Assembly: GCA_034670405.1 (NCBI GenBank)
Contig: JAXDDX010000060.1
Location: 186,001 to 250,000 of the forward strand
Length of the DNA stretch: 64,000 nt
Source of the DNA: Hoplostethus atlanticus
Lineage: Eukaryota; Chordata; Actinopteri; Trachichthyiformes; Trachichthyidae
Direction of reading: 5' to 3'
Every line of letters starts with the position of its first letter. Within the stretch, counting starts at the first letter, position 1. The notes under the pieces are model-generated. The model made no database searches, was not told where the DNA came from, and saw only the letters and a program-made list of their open reading frames with translations. This document shows, piece by piece, positions 46,620 to 60,400 of the stretch. The translations under genes and the position numbers were made by a program.

Positions 46620-49600
46620 CAGTCACAAGTAACTCTGTGGAATGCAGCCCTGTTTGGGATGTTACACAAAGCTGTATGTAGTCATATGTTGTTGTTTTTT
46701 GTTTTAAAACAGGATTTTGAGAGATTGTTAACTATGGTAAAAATGACATAAATGTGTAATTATTCTATTCTCTCATGAAGCAAAGGTACTTGTCAACAGA
46801 GTTATACATTTATTTTACATTACAGAGGTGGAATTCCCATGCTAGTCATGGAAGAGCTTGGGCAACCTGCCATGGGTTGTCTTGGCAGTCTAGTGTTACT
46901 GTCTTTAGGATGAACCCTCAGAAGCAGTGGGAATAGTATGCCCAGACTGAATTAATCCCCCATCCTATGAATAAAGCAGCTGCATTGCCTCCTGTCACCT
47001 GTAGACACAACTCTTGACTATCGCCCTCATTTTCTTCTTGCTGTGTGACTGTGAGGAAAAGATCAAGCAGACTGTTTTCTGTCTGTACACATATTCTGGG
47101 CTTGCTTCCCAATCGGCAGAATGCCCTTGGCACTGTCTGACATGGCGAGTGCTGATTCCTCCCTGTCCTTTACCTACTTCCCTGCAACTCCGCGCCAGCG
47201 TGCCTCCGCCGCTCTGCAGACTGAGGCTCCCAGGCAAACAGGCACAGTACACAGTGAACTAGACAGATTATCTTTGTCGAGGGAAGAGATCGAGACAGAT
47301 TATCGCAGTCCTCACCATCAGTATTTCTCTCCCTCCAGGGAACCCAACAAAAGTCTCTGACTTATACAGATGATTATCAGCACAATATGGTGGTTAGTTC
47401 ATTTGGATGCTCTTAGGAGAGACTTCAACAAAATGATTTATCCTCGACATCCTATTTAGAAGTGTATGCCAAAGATTAACCACTGACATCTCTTTGACAA
47501 ATTTAAGATATATCGCATTGATAATCTAGTTTCTGGTTGTCAGACATAAATTGTTGGAACGGGACAAACCTATGAACAGTTAACGGGGAAGTGTAGATTA
47601 AAGCATCAACATTCCCTCTGACTCAGGAAACAATCCATGCACGTGTAGACGTCCCGCTCTCATCAGTGTTGCCATTGTTACAGATTTGAACACGGTCAGC
47701 ATTTTTTGCTGCTTGCTAACATACATTATCACGACCATCTCAGAGAGAAAACACTCGCATCCATTGTGGCTGTGATTATTGGCATGTGTTTGCAGTTGCT
47801 CTTCAGGGGAAGGTTAGCTACTGCCACTGCTGCTGACAGGCCTGGGGGAGGGGAGGGCAAAGTTGAGAGGTCATGACTCTTTTATGCACACCATGAGGGC
47901 GATGTGCTGACAGACTGTGTGAGGGTTGTTCCCGTCTCGTGACTGTGTTTGTTTGTGTTCACAGCTGTGTTGCGCCCTTCCTGTGCTGTTTCATAGGCCT
48001 AGCTGCTCCTCATGCTTATGAATGTAATAGGTCATGGTCATGTGGAGAGGACCAATCAAACAGGAAGGAAAACAAGCAAATACGCTATGATGCTATCCCA
48101 ATATCGCTAAAATGAATGAAACCCCATGGAGTTGGAGCCTGCTCCAGTGACTCTGACCTAATCTAAATATAGCACTGTCCCACGGCTTTATGGCTGATTT
48201 GGCAGGGGCGGCGACTGGTGAGATTACCACCATTCCTGGGTTTTGGCAGTCGTAATGTACAGTAGATTTATGTCAGAGGTATTAATAATCTGCTTTTTCA
48301 TTGGTGGATTATCTTGTGATTGTTGGCATCGCAAGTCCATTGAGGAGCTGCTCTGTAGACTTCCAGAGACAAGCCTCAATTTGAAGAGGTTACGGGCATG
48401 CACCCATATTATTAGTGTCAATTGGACCCGTATTTTGTTATTGACTTAAAGTCCTTATAGTTTAAGTTGATGCTGTTGTACTTGAGCGGCTGAATCCTTG
48501 GGAAGGAAGGAAGGTAGTAAATTACATTGCATACCGTGACCACTACTGCTTGTTACTAAACACTGGGCTTGTAGATTGTTAACAGTGGGGAAGAGTCATG
48601 GTAACCTGGTCATATGGTTGCCACGGCAACCATGACATCAATGCAGACATCATGATGCATGAAAATTCTAATAGCAGGGGAGCGGTTGCTAGGCGACCTG
48701 AACTCAGGGGCACACGGCCAAAGTCTTGTGAACTGGGAGCTTGACTGTGGAATGGGGGGGATTATTTTCCTCTCCAAATTTAACACATTTTCAACACATA
48801 GTGAAACTTTATTCATTTATTTTTTGGTTTATTTGTTTGTTTGTTTGTTTGTATTAAATTAGTAGTATGCTACATCAGTACTGCAGTAGTAGCCTATGCT
48901 AGATTGCACTGTTGCTGTCAGATTCATTAATCTGTCAAGCAGCAAGTTATTACATTTATCCAGTGAGCCTGGAATTGCTACAAAACTGTCTTTTGACCCA
49001 AGTCATATTTCTTTCTTACTTTCAACCCCCACATGAATTAAATGCACATGCTATGCTGGAACCTGGGAACAGTCCACCCACTGCTTTTGTTTATGAATTT
49101 TGTTTGTTGAAAAAAAAAAAACCTGTCATAATATTAAATGAAATCCAATTAATCAGTTAAAAGCTATGTTAGATCTCATACAGATACAGACACTCACACT
49201 CAGACAGTCACAAGCACACAAATAGACAGAAGAGGCAGAGAGAGGGATTCATAACAACTACCTGTGGATGAGCTTTAAAGTGTCAAGGCACTAATATTAT
49301 GACTCAGGATGAGATCACCCTTACAATGGATGAGTGGGGAACAGTTCTCCCTCTCTCTCCCGCTCTCTCTCGTAGAGTACATGAGTCATAGTCTACAGGA
49401 AATGTGTGCCATTCTGAATGGAGACTGTCAGACCCCTTCACCATTATCAACCTAATTAGAAAAGGGAACCATAGCGTACATTCACAAAATCTGTGACGAT
49501 GACACCGTTAGTGACGATCTAAGGGTTAGTCATAGCAATCAAAAGCCATCCAGTCAAGAAAAAAACAAGCTTATGCAAACAGGTGCTTCACTATCAGCTG

Positions 49601-51543
49601 CGGTGTTAAAGAACGGGAAATGGTTAAGAACCCCAGGGTTTCCAATTTGTTGCGTATAACATGCATCCATATGTATGTGACACGGCCACCGACACCATAC
49701 CGATGTCACCTTACAATACTTCACCATAGCTTCAAATCCCCATCCTGACCTTGAGCTGCGATATTAGGGACCAGGCTATTTGCACTGGGATGAAAATGGA
49801 CCTGAGAGCATGTGCTTTTCCCCTCATGTGGTAATGGGTAAATAGAGAGAAGTCAAAAAAGGAAACAAGCTGTGCCACTGTGGTAGAATTGAAGTACTTA
49901 TGTCATCTCTATGGCCTTGGGTGAGCCTATTTATAGGAAGTGTTGCTTTTTATATCAACGCTAACAATAGTGCCTTTTTATCCCCTACAGACAGCATAGC
50001 ATGAATGACTGACTGTTGCTTGTTGACGTTGTTGGAATTAAATGACTCACATGCATGTGGATGAGTACAGAAACACAACCCTGAAATAGAATTGAATAGA
50101 AAGAGGCCTGGAAAGGACACGTTTTCAACCACCACATATTAATAAATACAGAGCATCCTCGAAAAATCAATAATTTATTTTTACTTGTGTTTATTTTTTA
50201 CGTTGTTTGCATGCATTCCATGAATAAGTGAAAAGACTAGGAAAACAGGAGCGCAAAAACAGGTATTTGTTTATTGGAATTAGGTTTGACTCTTTCTCAG
50301 AAGCAAGAAACTGGATTCATACTCCCCAAAAACAATTCTTAGGCTGTTAGGCTTCGTAGGACTTCTCAGAAGAGTTCTCAGAAAACAAGCCTCAGGGCAC
50401 AGAGCCCTTTGCAAATGAAAGGTTTTGCAATGAGTGATTCTCTTTGCCAGAGCCCGGTTGGTTTGTTTTAAGTCTGAAACAAGATAGCCCCTTGGGACAC
50501 ACTGCTCAGTCTTCACCACCTAGGGACTCCTCGGGAACAGAGGACTGCATCTGCAAAACAAACAGCGTGTCGCCCTCTCTGTCTCCGTCCTGCCAACTGC
50601 CCCGTCTGCTGGTTACCATGACAGCCTGGGGAAAACTCCTGGATCCGAGACGTCCCTCCAACTCAAAAACACATAGTCAATATCCAGTCTACCGTTCGGG
50701 GCACAGAACCCTGGGAATTCAAATCCAGTCAAGTCTAATGTAAATATTAATCAAAACATTTTTCTACATTTTTGCAAGCTAACTGGGTGGTTTTGGACTG
50801 ATTTAGTTTAGCTTGTCTAATCTAGTATAAAGAGCCCTCACCCCCTTTTATTCATGAAGGCACCAGGTGGGACCATAAGGTAGAGGGCTTTATCCTATAA
50901 TAATACACAAAAGCCTCAGCTGCTCCTGACCAATTGTTGTAACCTTTCTCTCATGGTTGCCCCCCCCCCCCCCCCTCATCTACAGTAGCCTCCCCCTTTA
51001 CCCCACCAGCAGACGGTTGTGCAACACTGCCTGGCTAGAGTGTCAGTCACCATGGTGATAGAATATGCACTGACAAATATTGTTGGGGGATTGTACAAGG
51101 TTTCTGCGCACTGATAGTGGCTTAATCTAGGGAAAAGCCTTGACACACATTGACCAGGGACAGTCTCCAAGTCTCACCAAATAAATAGGACATGTCAGAT
51201 GTTTGGTGTTTGAGTTATAGTCTTTCAGCCTAGTTTGATGTGGGCCGTTATCTACAGCATCGCTAAGAAAACATGTTTTAGAGTGTAACGCTTGCACAGG
51301 GGCACAGAGGCTGAGGGCGGGAGGAATCTGAGCGTTTCACTAGAAGCACAGTAAAAGTGTGTCACCCTGGCGCTGTTGCTCAGCGCTTCGCAGCTCAGGG
51401 TTTATTTCGAGTTCATGCCGACTTCTGAGTTACTGGCGACTGACGCCGCAATCGATTGTGTGGAACTTATTCTTCCCTAACTCAAGATCTCTTGTCTTCT
51501 TTCCCTGTCTCTGTAGCTATCGGTCTTTGTCACTGGTGTCTCA
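46620..51543. other. Intergenic, no supported gene
   Basis: No exon or gene recognised. Holds several RFX X-box-like motifs (see findings) and a TTTG-repeat near 48825-48852. CpG-containing sequence at 51290-51440 could be a promoter or 5' exon, but nothing confirms it. Confidence 0.5.
48616..48631. promoter_or_regulatory. RFX X-box-like inverted repeat GGTTGCC-AC-GGCAACC
   Basis: Two 7 bp arms in perfect inverted repeat with a 2 bp spacer. This matches the RFX-family X-box form GTTGCC(n2)GGCAAC. Binding is inferred from motif only. Confidence 0.5.
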
Positions 51544-51544
51544 G

Positions 51545-51591
<47 letters not shown>
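51544..51591 (+). repeat. (CT)n microsatellite
   Basis: Long TC run, interrupted once near its left end. Confidence 0.95.
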
Positions 51592-51592
<1 letters not shown>

Positions 51593-51825
51593 GACTCATC
51601 TGTGCCTCTGTACGCCCAAACACCCTCAGATTCATGACTTGATGATTTCTGGCTATGCCGTGAGTCAGCCTCAGTACATGCCTCCTCCGTAGTGGTGTAG
51701 GCTCAGCAAGTCCTTTGTGCTGGACTTCTCTGCTTCTGTCATCAGTTCTGTGTATGTGCATCTGTATGTGTGTGTACTTCTAATTCTGTGTAAGCATGTA
51801 TGTATGTACTGTATGCATGTGTGAA

Positions 51826-51829
<4 letters not shown>

Positions 51830-51871
<42 letters not shown>
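51830..51871 (+). repeat. (GT)n microsatellite
   Basis: About twenty GT units. Confidence 0.95.
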
Positions 51872-51873
<2 letters not shown>

Positions 51874-54800
51874 TGTAGATAGACAGGAAACCCAGTTGAA
51901 GGATTGTTGTTGACCGGTTGTTCAATCAATCATCACTCAGCTTTTTCCAGGTGGGTGTTTCAAGGTTGAGTCATAGCTAAGAAGGGCTTTGGTCATGATG
52001 TTTTCAAAAGCACTACTTAGCAACTGACAAAACAGCTTAACGTTTGCACAAAGTACTGAGAAAATACTCATTGTATTATTAAGATTTATATTTCTCTTTC
52101 TAGAAAACACCATAATGATGTTATTTTTCACTACTACTACCAGCCTCCTTAGATACGAGCAGTCAAAACAGCATCCTAGACACAAATGACATGAACAAAC
52201 GTTAAAACAGACCCTGAGACCTGCAGTGGCCTCTAGCTGGTTGCGTGACCCCCTGAGGCAGCCCCGCGCTACGTGCTGAGGCCGGGTGAAGCAGGTTGTT
52301 ACGTGGCTGGGGTTCAGAGGTCAGAGGTTGGTAGGACAAAGGTGTCAGGCTGCAGCTGGGTGCTCCATCAAGGGGGAGGGAAAATGACAAAGCACGCACG
52401 CATGCACGCACACACACACACATATGCAGATGTATGCACGCTTATACACTGCATTACACTGAGATCACTTTCATCTGGTTAATGAATGTCAAAACCAACC
52501 CTGTAGCAGCCCACTCACTGTTTTACCAGAGCATCTTTGGCTAGTTTATCTTTACGTGTGTGTGTGTGTGTGTGTGTGTGCCTGCGCATGTCCTCAAGGC
52601 CCCATTACTATCTGATAGCTGTGTTTGCTGATGAAAGCAAAAAAAGACAGATCTGGCACATTTCCATGCTGCTGAATATGATGCAATAGAAGAGACAGGA
52701 TTGCTTTTCCACTGACACTGACTCTCGCTCTCACATCAAATACCCTGTCATTGAACGTCTAGTAAGTAGTCTGCTACTATTAGAAACTAAAATATCAGAT
52801 CCAGTACTGTATAACCAGCCACTATCAATGCAGAGTAGCCATAAAAGTATGCTTGGGCAGATTTGTCAGATTGTCTCTTTATCCCGGAGGATGAGTCTGC
52901 AAGTATATCTCGCCTTATCACTTACCTCCCCCCTCTTCCTCCTGGCTTACAAGGCCTACAAAATACGACACTTCTATCATTACTCTGCTATGAAATACTC
53001 ACTGAAAAACACTTAAACACGGGGCATAAATATCACAGAAAAGTACCCATGTTTAGGCACTAAAAGAATACAGGTCAGTCAGGGCCTCATAGAAATATAA
53101 TAACCGTGCGTGATGCTCACTACATACTCTGACCAAAAGCTACAGAGAAATTAACACTGTACTTATGGCTGCTGAAACAATGTTTGACTGCGGAAGATTT
53201 TCCCAGCATCACTGCATTAAATCAGGTCTCCCTACTCTGAAATAAAATATTAGTATGCCATTAACCAAACGGTGCTGTTACCAGAATGAAGCGTGAGAAG
53301 TGCAGAACCCATTTTTATGAAGAGCGGGCGCTACAGACCAAGCCCGCTGTCGCAAATAAAATAACTTTATGGTTGCCTGTAGATGGGCTCATCAAATATG
53401 GTCTATGTGTACTATTCATACGATAACTGCTTGTGAAAGGTATTGCAGTTGCGTGGTTCGTAAATCTGCGCCGACCGTCTGAATGCTGCAACTCTATCGG
53501 CCGTGTATTTATTGATTTATTGATCGTGTGCAGTACAGTATGTGGCAATACACCTGCCCGGGGTATTCTCAGGGTATTCTCATGCCTGTTCCTTTATAGT
53601 TTGAGTCTCTGTAATAGCTGGGACTCCCCTGACTTCGTATTCCCATAGACACAGACAGACCGGCCTCTACACAATGGCATTATTCAATCCCTTCTCCTTA
53701 ACTAGACCAGCTTTTCCCCCAGCGGGCATTTCCTGGTCCCAGTCACCTGGCTCCTCCCAAAGAGCTTTTAGGCTCCTCCACACTCTCTCTCCCAATTAGC
53801 TGATCAGAGAGAGGCAGGTCAGGGGTCAGGCTCCAGGGGAAAGGTCACCCATCTCCTCCCAGGGCCATACCACATTCCCAATAACCCCTATCATGTGGGA
53901 AGAGGCTGGCTTCCTAAGTTGATTATTTGATTAAGGACAAGTGGCAACAGAGAGCGAATCGTACAGATTCCTGGGACAAATCGGCAAATATGAGACATAT
54001 CGACTGTGTTCACGACAGCTCCGCACATCATATTTGTTGTTGACCTACCAGCACTGTCACATTCAGAACGCAGCTTACCAGATAGACCTGTCAGCCCCTC
54101 TCTATTTCTATCGTGCTGATGAATTGTGATGTGGAGACATGCTGTGATGTACAGACAGCCTTACCAAGCTTATTGAGCCAGTTACTCTGTCTCCTAGGAG
54201 TATGTCTGGTATGTAAACCAGGAGGTGCCGTACGACTGGGGAAATATGCTCATCATGACCTATCTTTAAGCCTGTGGAATGTGTGACTCACGCAAACGCA
54301 CTGAAACATGTGCACACACACACACATAGACACACACGGAGACACACAAAATACAATGCTGCTGTTTATTCCTTTCCCACAAAAAGGACATTCTTATTCA
54401 ATCATTTGTTTGTGTGATGTGTGTGTGTGTGTGTGTTTGTGTGTGTGTGGATGAAGCAATCAGCCACAAGCTTTACAGTGATTTGAGGCATTGTTTGCCA
54501 CAATGTATTTAGACTGTAAAGCACTGTGTTGAGTGGCTTATTCATTTTATAAAACGTCTGTGACACACACTTGTATTCAAAAAGAATGAGTGCAAATGTT
54601 CAATGAATCTTTTTAATCAGTGATAATTAATTAATAATTAATGTTATTCTTCTGCCAAGCAGTGTAGCAGTGAAACGGTACCTATACAACATGGTTCCTA
54701 AGTGACACATGAGGTATGGAACATGTAGGAGCCTCAGCCAATCAGATCTGAGGAATGGAACTGTCCATTTTATAATATCAGGCAAACAGGAAAGTCTTGG

Positions 54801-57422
54801 TTATTTCTTTGTCTGTTTTTCCTCTGAACAGAGGCTGGCTGCACCTGAGGATTCGACATTATCAGCTGAGCCCTGCACTGCACCCACAGGACCACGGACC
54901 ATGAAACAGTAACCGTTAATGCTGAACAGATGTTCATCAGCTGCTCAAATGGGATGAACCCTTCCTGCACGGTGGCTGGTTTCATTGGGGTTTTAGCTGC
55001 ATTAAGGCTTCACTCCAGTTTATTCGCTTGCTGTGGTATAAAATCACAGGATAATAAGGTAAACGGTTGTGACCTAAATTTGATGCCTGGTTCCACGGCG
55101 GGGGTGATGGGTTTTTACATATGACACAAATTCTAAAAAAGGCTCAAGGGGGAATGGGGGAGGGAGGGAGGAAGGAGGGTGCAGGGTTTAGCGCCAGGCT
55201 ACAGCTTGTGTTTTATGTGTGTCTGTGGTTTGACCGAGATCTGGTAAACTGACCCTCCCCTTGCTCCTGACTCGCACAGTGGAAGTGCTTCTGTGATCCA
55301 CAAAGAGGCTAAGGGGGATTGGGGAGCCGCATGGAGTTACTATGACTAACCCGGCCACACAGATGGGCCATATGGGAGGACAAGGGCGACAGATTTCTGG
55401 AAAAAAAAACAACAACAGAGATTGGGTTCATTCAAAGCTGTCAATAACTTTGGTTTTCTTTCCCTCTCTCTCTGCAGGCAGGAATCTAGCATGAGGGTCA
55501 GGTGAGCTGGAAGCCTTTATCTGACTGGACAGCAGTTTCAAACTAGTATTACCATACCATTAGCATTTTTCACAGGGGATATGATTTATCAAACCATACA
55601 GCAATCAGTGAGGGGAAGAGAGGAAACCTTAATCAGCCAGGGGATAGGAGGACATATGGCTGGCTGATTAGACTAGTATTCACCTGCTGACTGAGATCCA
55701 CATCCTGAATTAAGATGCCTTGGTCCCAGCAGGGGAGGGATGACATCCAGGGCTGCTAAAAGCAACCGTTAGACATGCATCCCCTTAGCAAGATCAAAAC
55801 CCTGCTTATAATTCAGGGTCACATGAAGGAGGTAGGTTGGGTGGGTTTCAAAGACGGTTCAGATGCACTCTAAAACCGAAACCTAATTCATGACAGCTAG
55901 GTTAAATGCTATTGTCTGCATGTCTTACAGAAGAGACTATTATAGTGTGTGTACATAAGAGGCCCAGGCACTGTGGGTCAGCACTTCTAATCCTGTGTTT
56001 AGCATGGCTGTCTTATCCAGAGCCATTTGATTGACTTAACAGAGGTCATTGGCTGAGGTGATGCTGCCGCTGCAGCCATGTCGCTCAGACCTGGTTGACT
56101 TTCTATTGCATGAGCTTACATATGGTTGTAATCATTACTGTCGCTTTCACACTGTTGTTTGTGCTGTATTCTGCCTGTGACTCAAAACTAAACCAGGTCT
56201 TTGTGCCAATGGTGCTGATTGACAATCAGCCTCAGCATCTGTCTTGCTTTGGGAGCCAAGCTTCCCTCCTTCCCCTCACCCCCCCTCCCCCCAACGCTGA
56301 CCCTTCCTCTGCAGGGCCTCGTTCAGAGTTACATTCCCTTAAGAGGACATGCCATCACTACTTATTACACACATGGGGAAAGGCAGGGGAAAATAAGTAG
56401 GCCACGATAGCATTATCTGTTTTTTCATGCCGTGAAGTCGGGCTGGAGTGAAGCTGACAAGGACTGCATGTCCAGTGGGGGATGTCAGAGGTGGTAAATA
56501 GACACTGACATGTCTTAATGTACACTGTGGAATGACACTCTTTATTAAAGGGCCTATAATACACAAGTGGGCCTTTGGACACTTTAAGCAGCATGTGAGG
56601 AGCAATTGATTACAGAGATATTAAAAAAAGGCAACACAAAAGTTATTCATATATATATATTACAACCTTTTGGGGTTTATTTTGAATTTCATTTTGAACT
56701 AGTGGAGCCTGTGCATGTCTTCAGTCTGCTGCTGTTCAGGTATGGTGAGAGCCGTCCAAGATAACAATCAGTCAACAGATGGTCTGCTGACCTCCCCATA
56801 TGTGATTAGGCGTTTGAGTGGAAGATCTCTCAGTTACTGCGTACTATACTATCCAAGGCTGGGTGTATTGAGTGATAGGCGTTGGCACAGGTTCTTCCTG
56901 CTGCATGATGCAGTGCGCATCTGTTGTTTAGTTGATGACTGAGAAAAGCAAGCGCCTATAGCAAACAAACAAAGAGAAACTGAAAGATGTTGCTATATAC
57001 GTACGGCCCTCATATATCAACTGGCATGTACAGTGGGACAATTGAATTTGTCATTCAAATATTTGTAAAATATTGAAGGCAATTTCAAACAGGAAGGGGA
57101 CAGTCTTTTGTCTCATAATCCTGATAATCTTAGTAAAATCCCTCAGTATCGACTAGGATTAAACGTATTCAGCCGAAGATCCAACTGGCCGTTATTAAAT
57201 GTTAAAGGGGTGTAAGCCTAATTAGGCGAAGTGGTCCACTCCTGGGACGGTCCTGGCTGAGAAGCCTTCCCACTGGCAGATGCCGACCACCAAGCAAGAG
57301 CTCTACGGCTCCCGCTCAGCTCAGGCCCTCTTAACCTGTTCCTGGGCTCCTTTCCCAGGGTTCAGTGATTTAACAAGAGCCAGCTTGTCTTGGGACCACG
57401 TATCTAAATGTTGCTTTTGTTG
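51872..57422. other. Intergenic, no supported gene
   Basis: Mixed sequence with shorter GT/CA runs (52557-52580, 54418-54448). The parts at 53280-53560, 53690-53940 and 53940-54130 are complex and non-repetitive but have no long open frame or splice-like structure. Confidence 0.5.
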
Positions 57423-57443
57423 CACACGCACACACACACACAT

Positions 57444-57489
<46 letters not shown>
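57423..57489 (+). repeat. (CA)n microsatellite
   Basis: Long CA run with two interruptions near its left end. Confidence 0.95.
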
Positions 57490-57490
<1 letters not shown>

Positions 57491-60400
57491 TATGGTCATT
57501 TAGTTGAGCTCTGTGCACAATGCACGGGTCAACCAGCGGGTACAGACATGTGTCACCAAAGTGTCGGTCTTTAAAACTAGTGGAACAGGGTAAATGACTA
57601 AATTGTTTGTGTCTGTCATGTGTCGATCAGTCACAGTGCTCCTCTGACTGAGGTCATTCACAGCCAACAGAACAATGCAGGGAGCGGAGTAACGAGTTAT
57701 ACCCTCACTACTATCTCATAGCCTGGTTGTGCTGTCTAATATGGCACTGCAGCCCCTCTCTGCATGATCTGAAATCCTCTCACATCCCTTGTTTCCAGGG
57801 AAAACTCCCGGACAAGGGCACGGGTGTGATAAAAGGTAAAAAAAAAAACATCATACATTCTCCTTTTTTCCATTAGAACATAGATACAATGGTGCATTCA
57901 TCAGGCGACACTCAGTGCTAATTTCCCTGTAGGCAACGTGCTCCATTTCACTCTCTGTGTCTGCCTTTAAAAAGCCAACCTCCCCCCTGTCCCCTCCTCC
58001 ATCTCCTCTGCTTCCTCCTCTTCAGCAAAATGCTGATATGTGTGTAAGAGTGCTTATTTTTCTCATCCATTACTAGATTAATTAAAGTGTGGCTCTTGCC
58101 AATGCCCAGACGGATCCTCAATACTTCAAATGAGCTTAATCACCATGCACTCCCTAATCTCGTGCTAATTTAAAGAATTGCCTGGAACATACTGATGACT
58201 GGACTCTCCCAATTTTCCAACAGAAAGCTTTATCTGGAAATTTCTCTGCACTGACTAGTTCCGCTCTGGCACCATCAACTGCTCTACTGTATTTCATGTC
58301 GAGTAGAGCAATTTGACAGGGCTTTCATTTGGATACGGTGCTTAAAGATTTCTCTGTGTTCTGTGACATGTAATGCTCCCTGTGCGTGGGGATAGGCTTG
58401 TGTTCTGGGGAGATAGTGCACGGCGCGCACTGCTTCTAAGACGCAGTGTGGTGTGTGTGTGCACTAAGGCAAGCATTCTTCTAGCTCTTTGTTGTCCACA
58501 TGTCATGATGGATTTGGTCATTGCCAGCAGTGAGGGAGACTGACACGAGAGCATGCAGTATGCCTCCAGGAAAACACAAGCTCAGCCTATTGTGCCTATT
58601 TTACAGCACTCATTCCTGACTGCAATATCCCACTGTCTAATATGCGGCTGGCTCACTCCAGAATAATACAGATTCAATCAAAACCTGCATGCTTAAATCA
58701 CATTACTGTTCAAGTGATATGCCACTTTCTTCCTCCCTCATTCATTTGATTAATTTGTATTTTGTCCCCTCATTAATTGTTTACCATTGTGTGTTATTTC
58801 AGTATTCCCATGACCAGATCATCTAAACGGATGCTTATTCAAATGCAAATAGTGCTTCCAGGCCAATTTATCAACTAATTGCAGAGAGGGATACATATTC
58901 CTGAGTGATATCCCCGATCATAAGATAAGAGCTCCAATAAATAATTTATGGATAGAGCGATATTTGATTGATAAACATAACATAGGGAGGATAATTACAA
59001 CAGAGGGCAAAGGGTTTTTGTGTGCATTGAGAGCTTATCAAAGAACGGTGCGTTCGTATCCAGGTGTCAGTCCGTTAGCGGCTTCCCCCACGCCTTCGTA
59101 CCTGGAGAATGGCAGCTGATGCCTGCTGTGCCCAGGGGTCTCAGCGCACTGACCCACCCCCTGCGACTCTGCTGCACAGGGTCCATAGACAGAGCTGTTA
59201 ATCCCCTCGCCCTCCCAAATCAGACAGCTCATATTTGCATGAAGATATCAAAGAGACTGTAGGGGAGCAGTGCAGGGCTTAGGGTATATCCAGGGTGCTT
59301 CTAATCTCCCTTCTCAACAGATCCACTCTGCTCACCTATGTCTCCTTCCTACCTTTATTTTCTGTTCAGTTAAAAAGGGGAACGGTACCTTGAGTACTTT
59401 TTGAGCTTTGAAACAGGTTTCAATTCCCCACCCAGAACTGCAACATGCAGCATGCTTGTACATGAGGATAGATGTGCTTAAAGTGGTAAATTGCCTGATT
59501 CATCAGCAAGGACAAAACCCCTATTGATGCCATCTATCTCTGACAATTGAAAAGCCCCCTGAATAAATCATTCATCCTGCTGTCAGTTAATGTAACGTGC
59601 AAACAACATGCACGCACAAGACACTTAATGGATCCTCGATGGGGGGAAATAGCTGGGAATCGACCCATCCCAGCAGTCCCTTTGTGTGAGGCTGCGTGTG
59701 TGTGTGTCTGTCCATGTGTGTTTATCCGCATGTGGAGGAGAATGGCATTGGCCTTGTCTTTGGTTTATGCATGGCTGACCATGTTCAGGCCTAAGGGCAG
59801 TGGGAGAGAGGGGTCACATTCTGCCGCTGCTGGGTTGACGCCCACTGGATGCCCCTGCCGTGCTGCAAATACCCCTAAGGCCCAGGCAGGGGGACAGTGG
59901 TCTGTGTGCATGCTCTCCCCCAAGCACCATCTGCTACCCCACTACTGAGCCACCCAGGACGGGGCCTGAGGAGGGGGGGGGAGCTGGGCGTGCTAGAGGG
60001 GGTGAAAGAAGCAAGGAAAAGGACTTAAAGTAGCCTCGGCGCTGCCTCTTCCCCTCGTACGTCCCCTCTGGCTTTCTGAAGCAGGAGGGTTCCCCGTTCA
60101 ACAAGATGCGCCTGGACCTCTGCACAAAGAGTCTGTGGTAGTGACAGACTGAACAGCTCGGGATAAAAGCAGGACGAATAGACACTGGATCCTGATTAAC
60201 ACAATGTGGAAAATGTAATGGGCCATGTAGACTCCTGCTGAGATCAGGATAGAATTACCAAGGAAGGGCCAACACAATGTAATCCTGCATTCAGCATACA
60301 GCCGAGCACTGGTCCTTTACAATAGCCACCGGGGGAGGCCCTGATGATTGTTCATTAGCAAACTCAGTAGGAGCTTGCCCTCAACCAGCCTACTGAACAT

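Noticed and set aside
59547..59948. A 133-residue plus-strand open frame
   Set aside because: Composition is Cys/Val-rich over a GT repeat and has no recognisable motif; likely chance.
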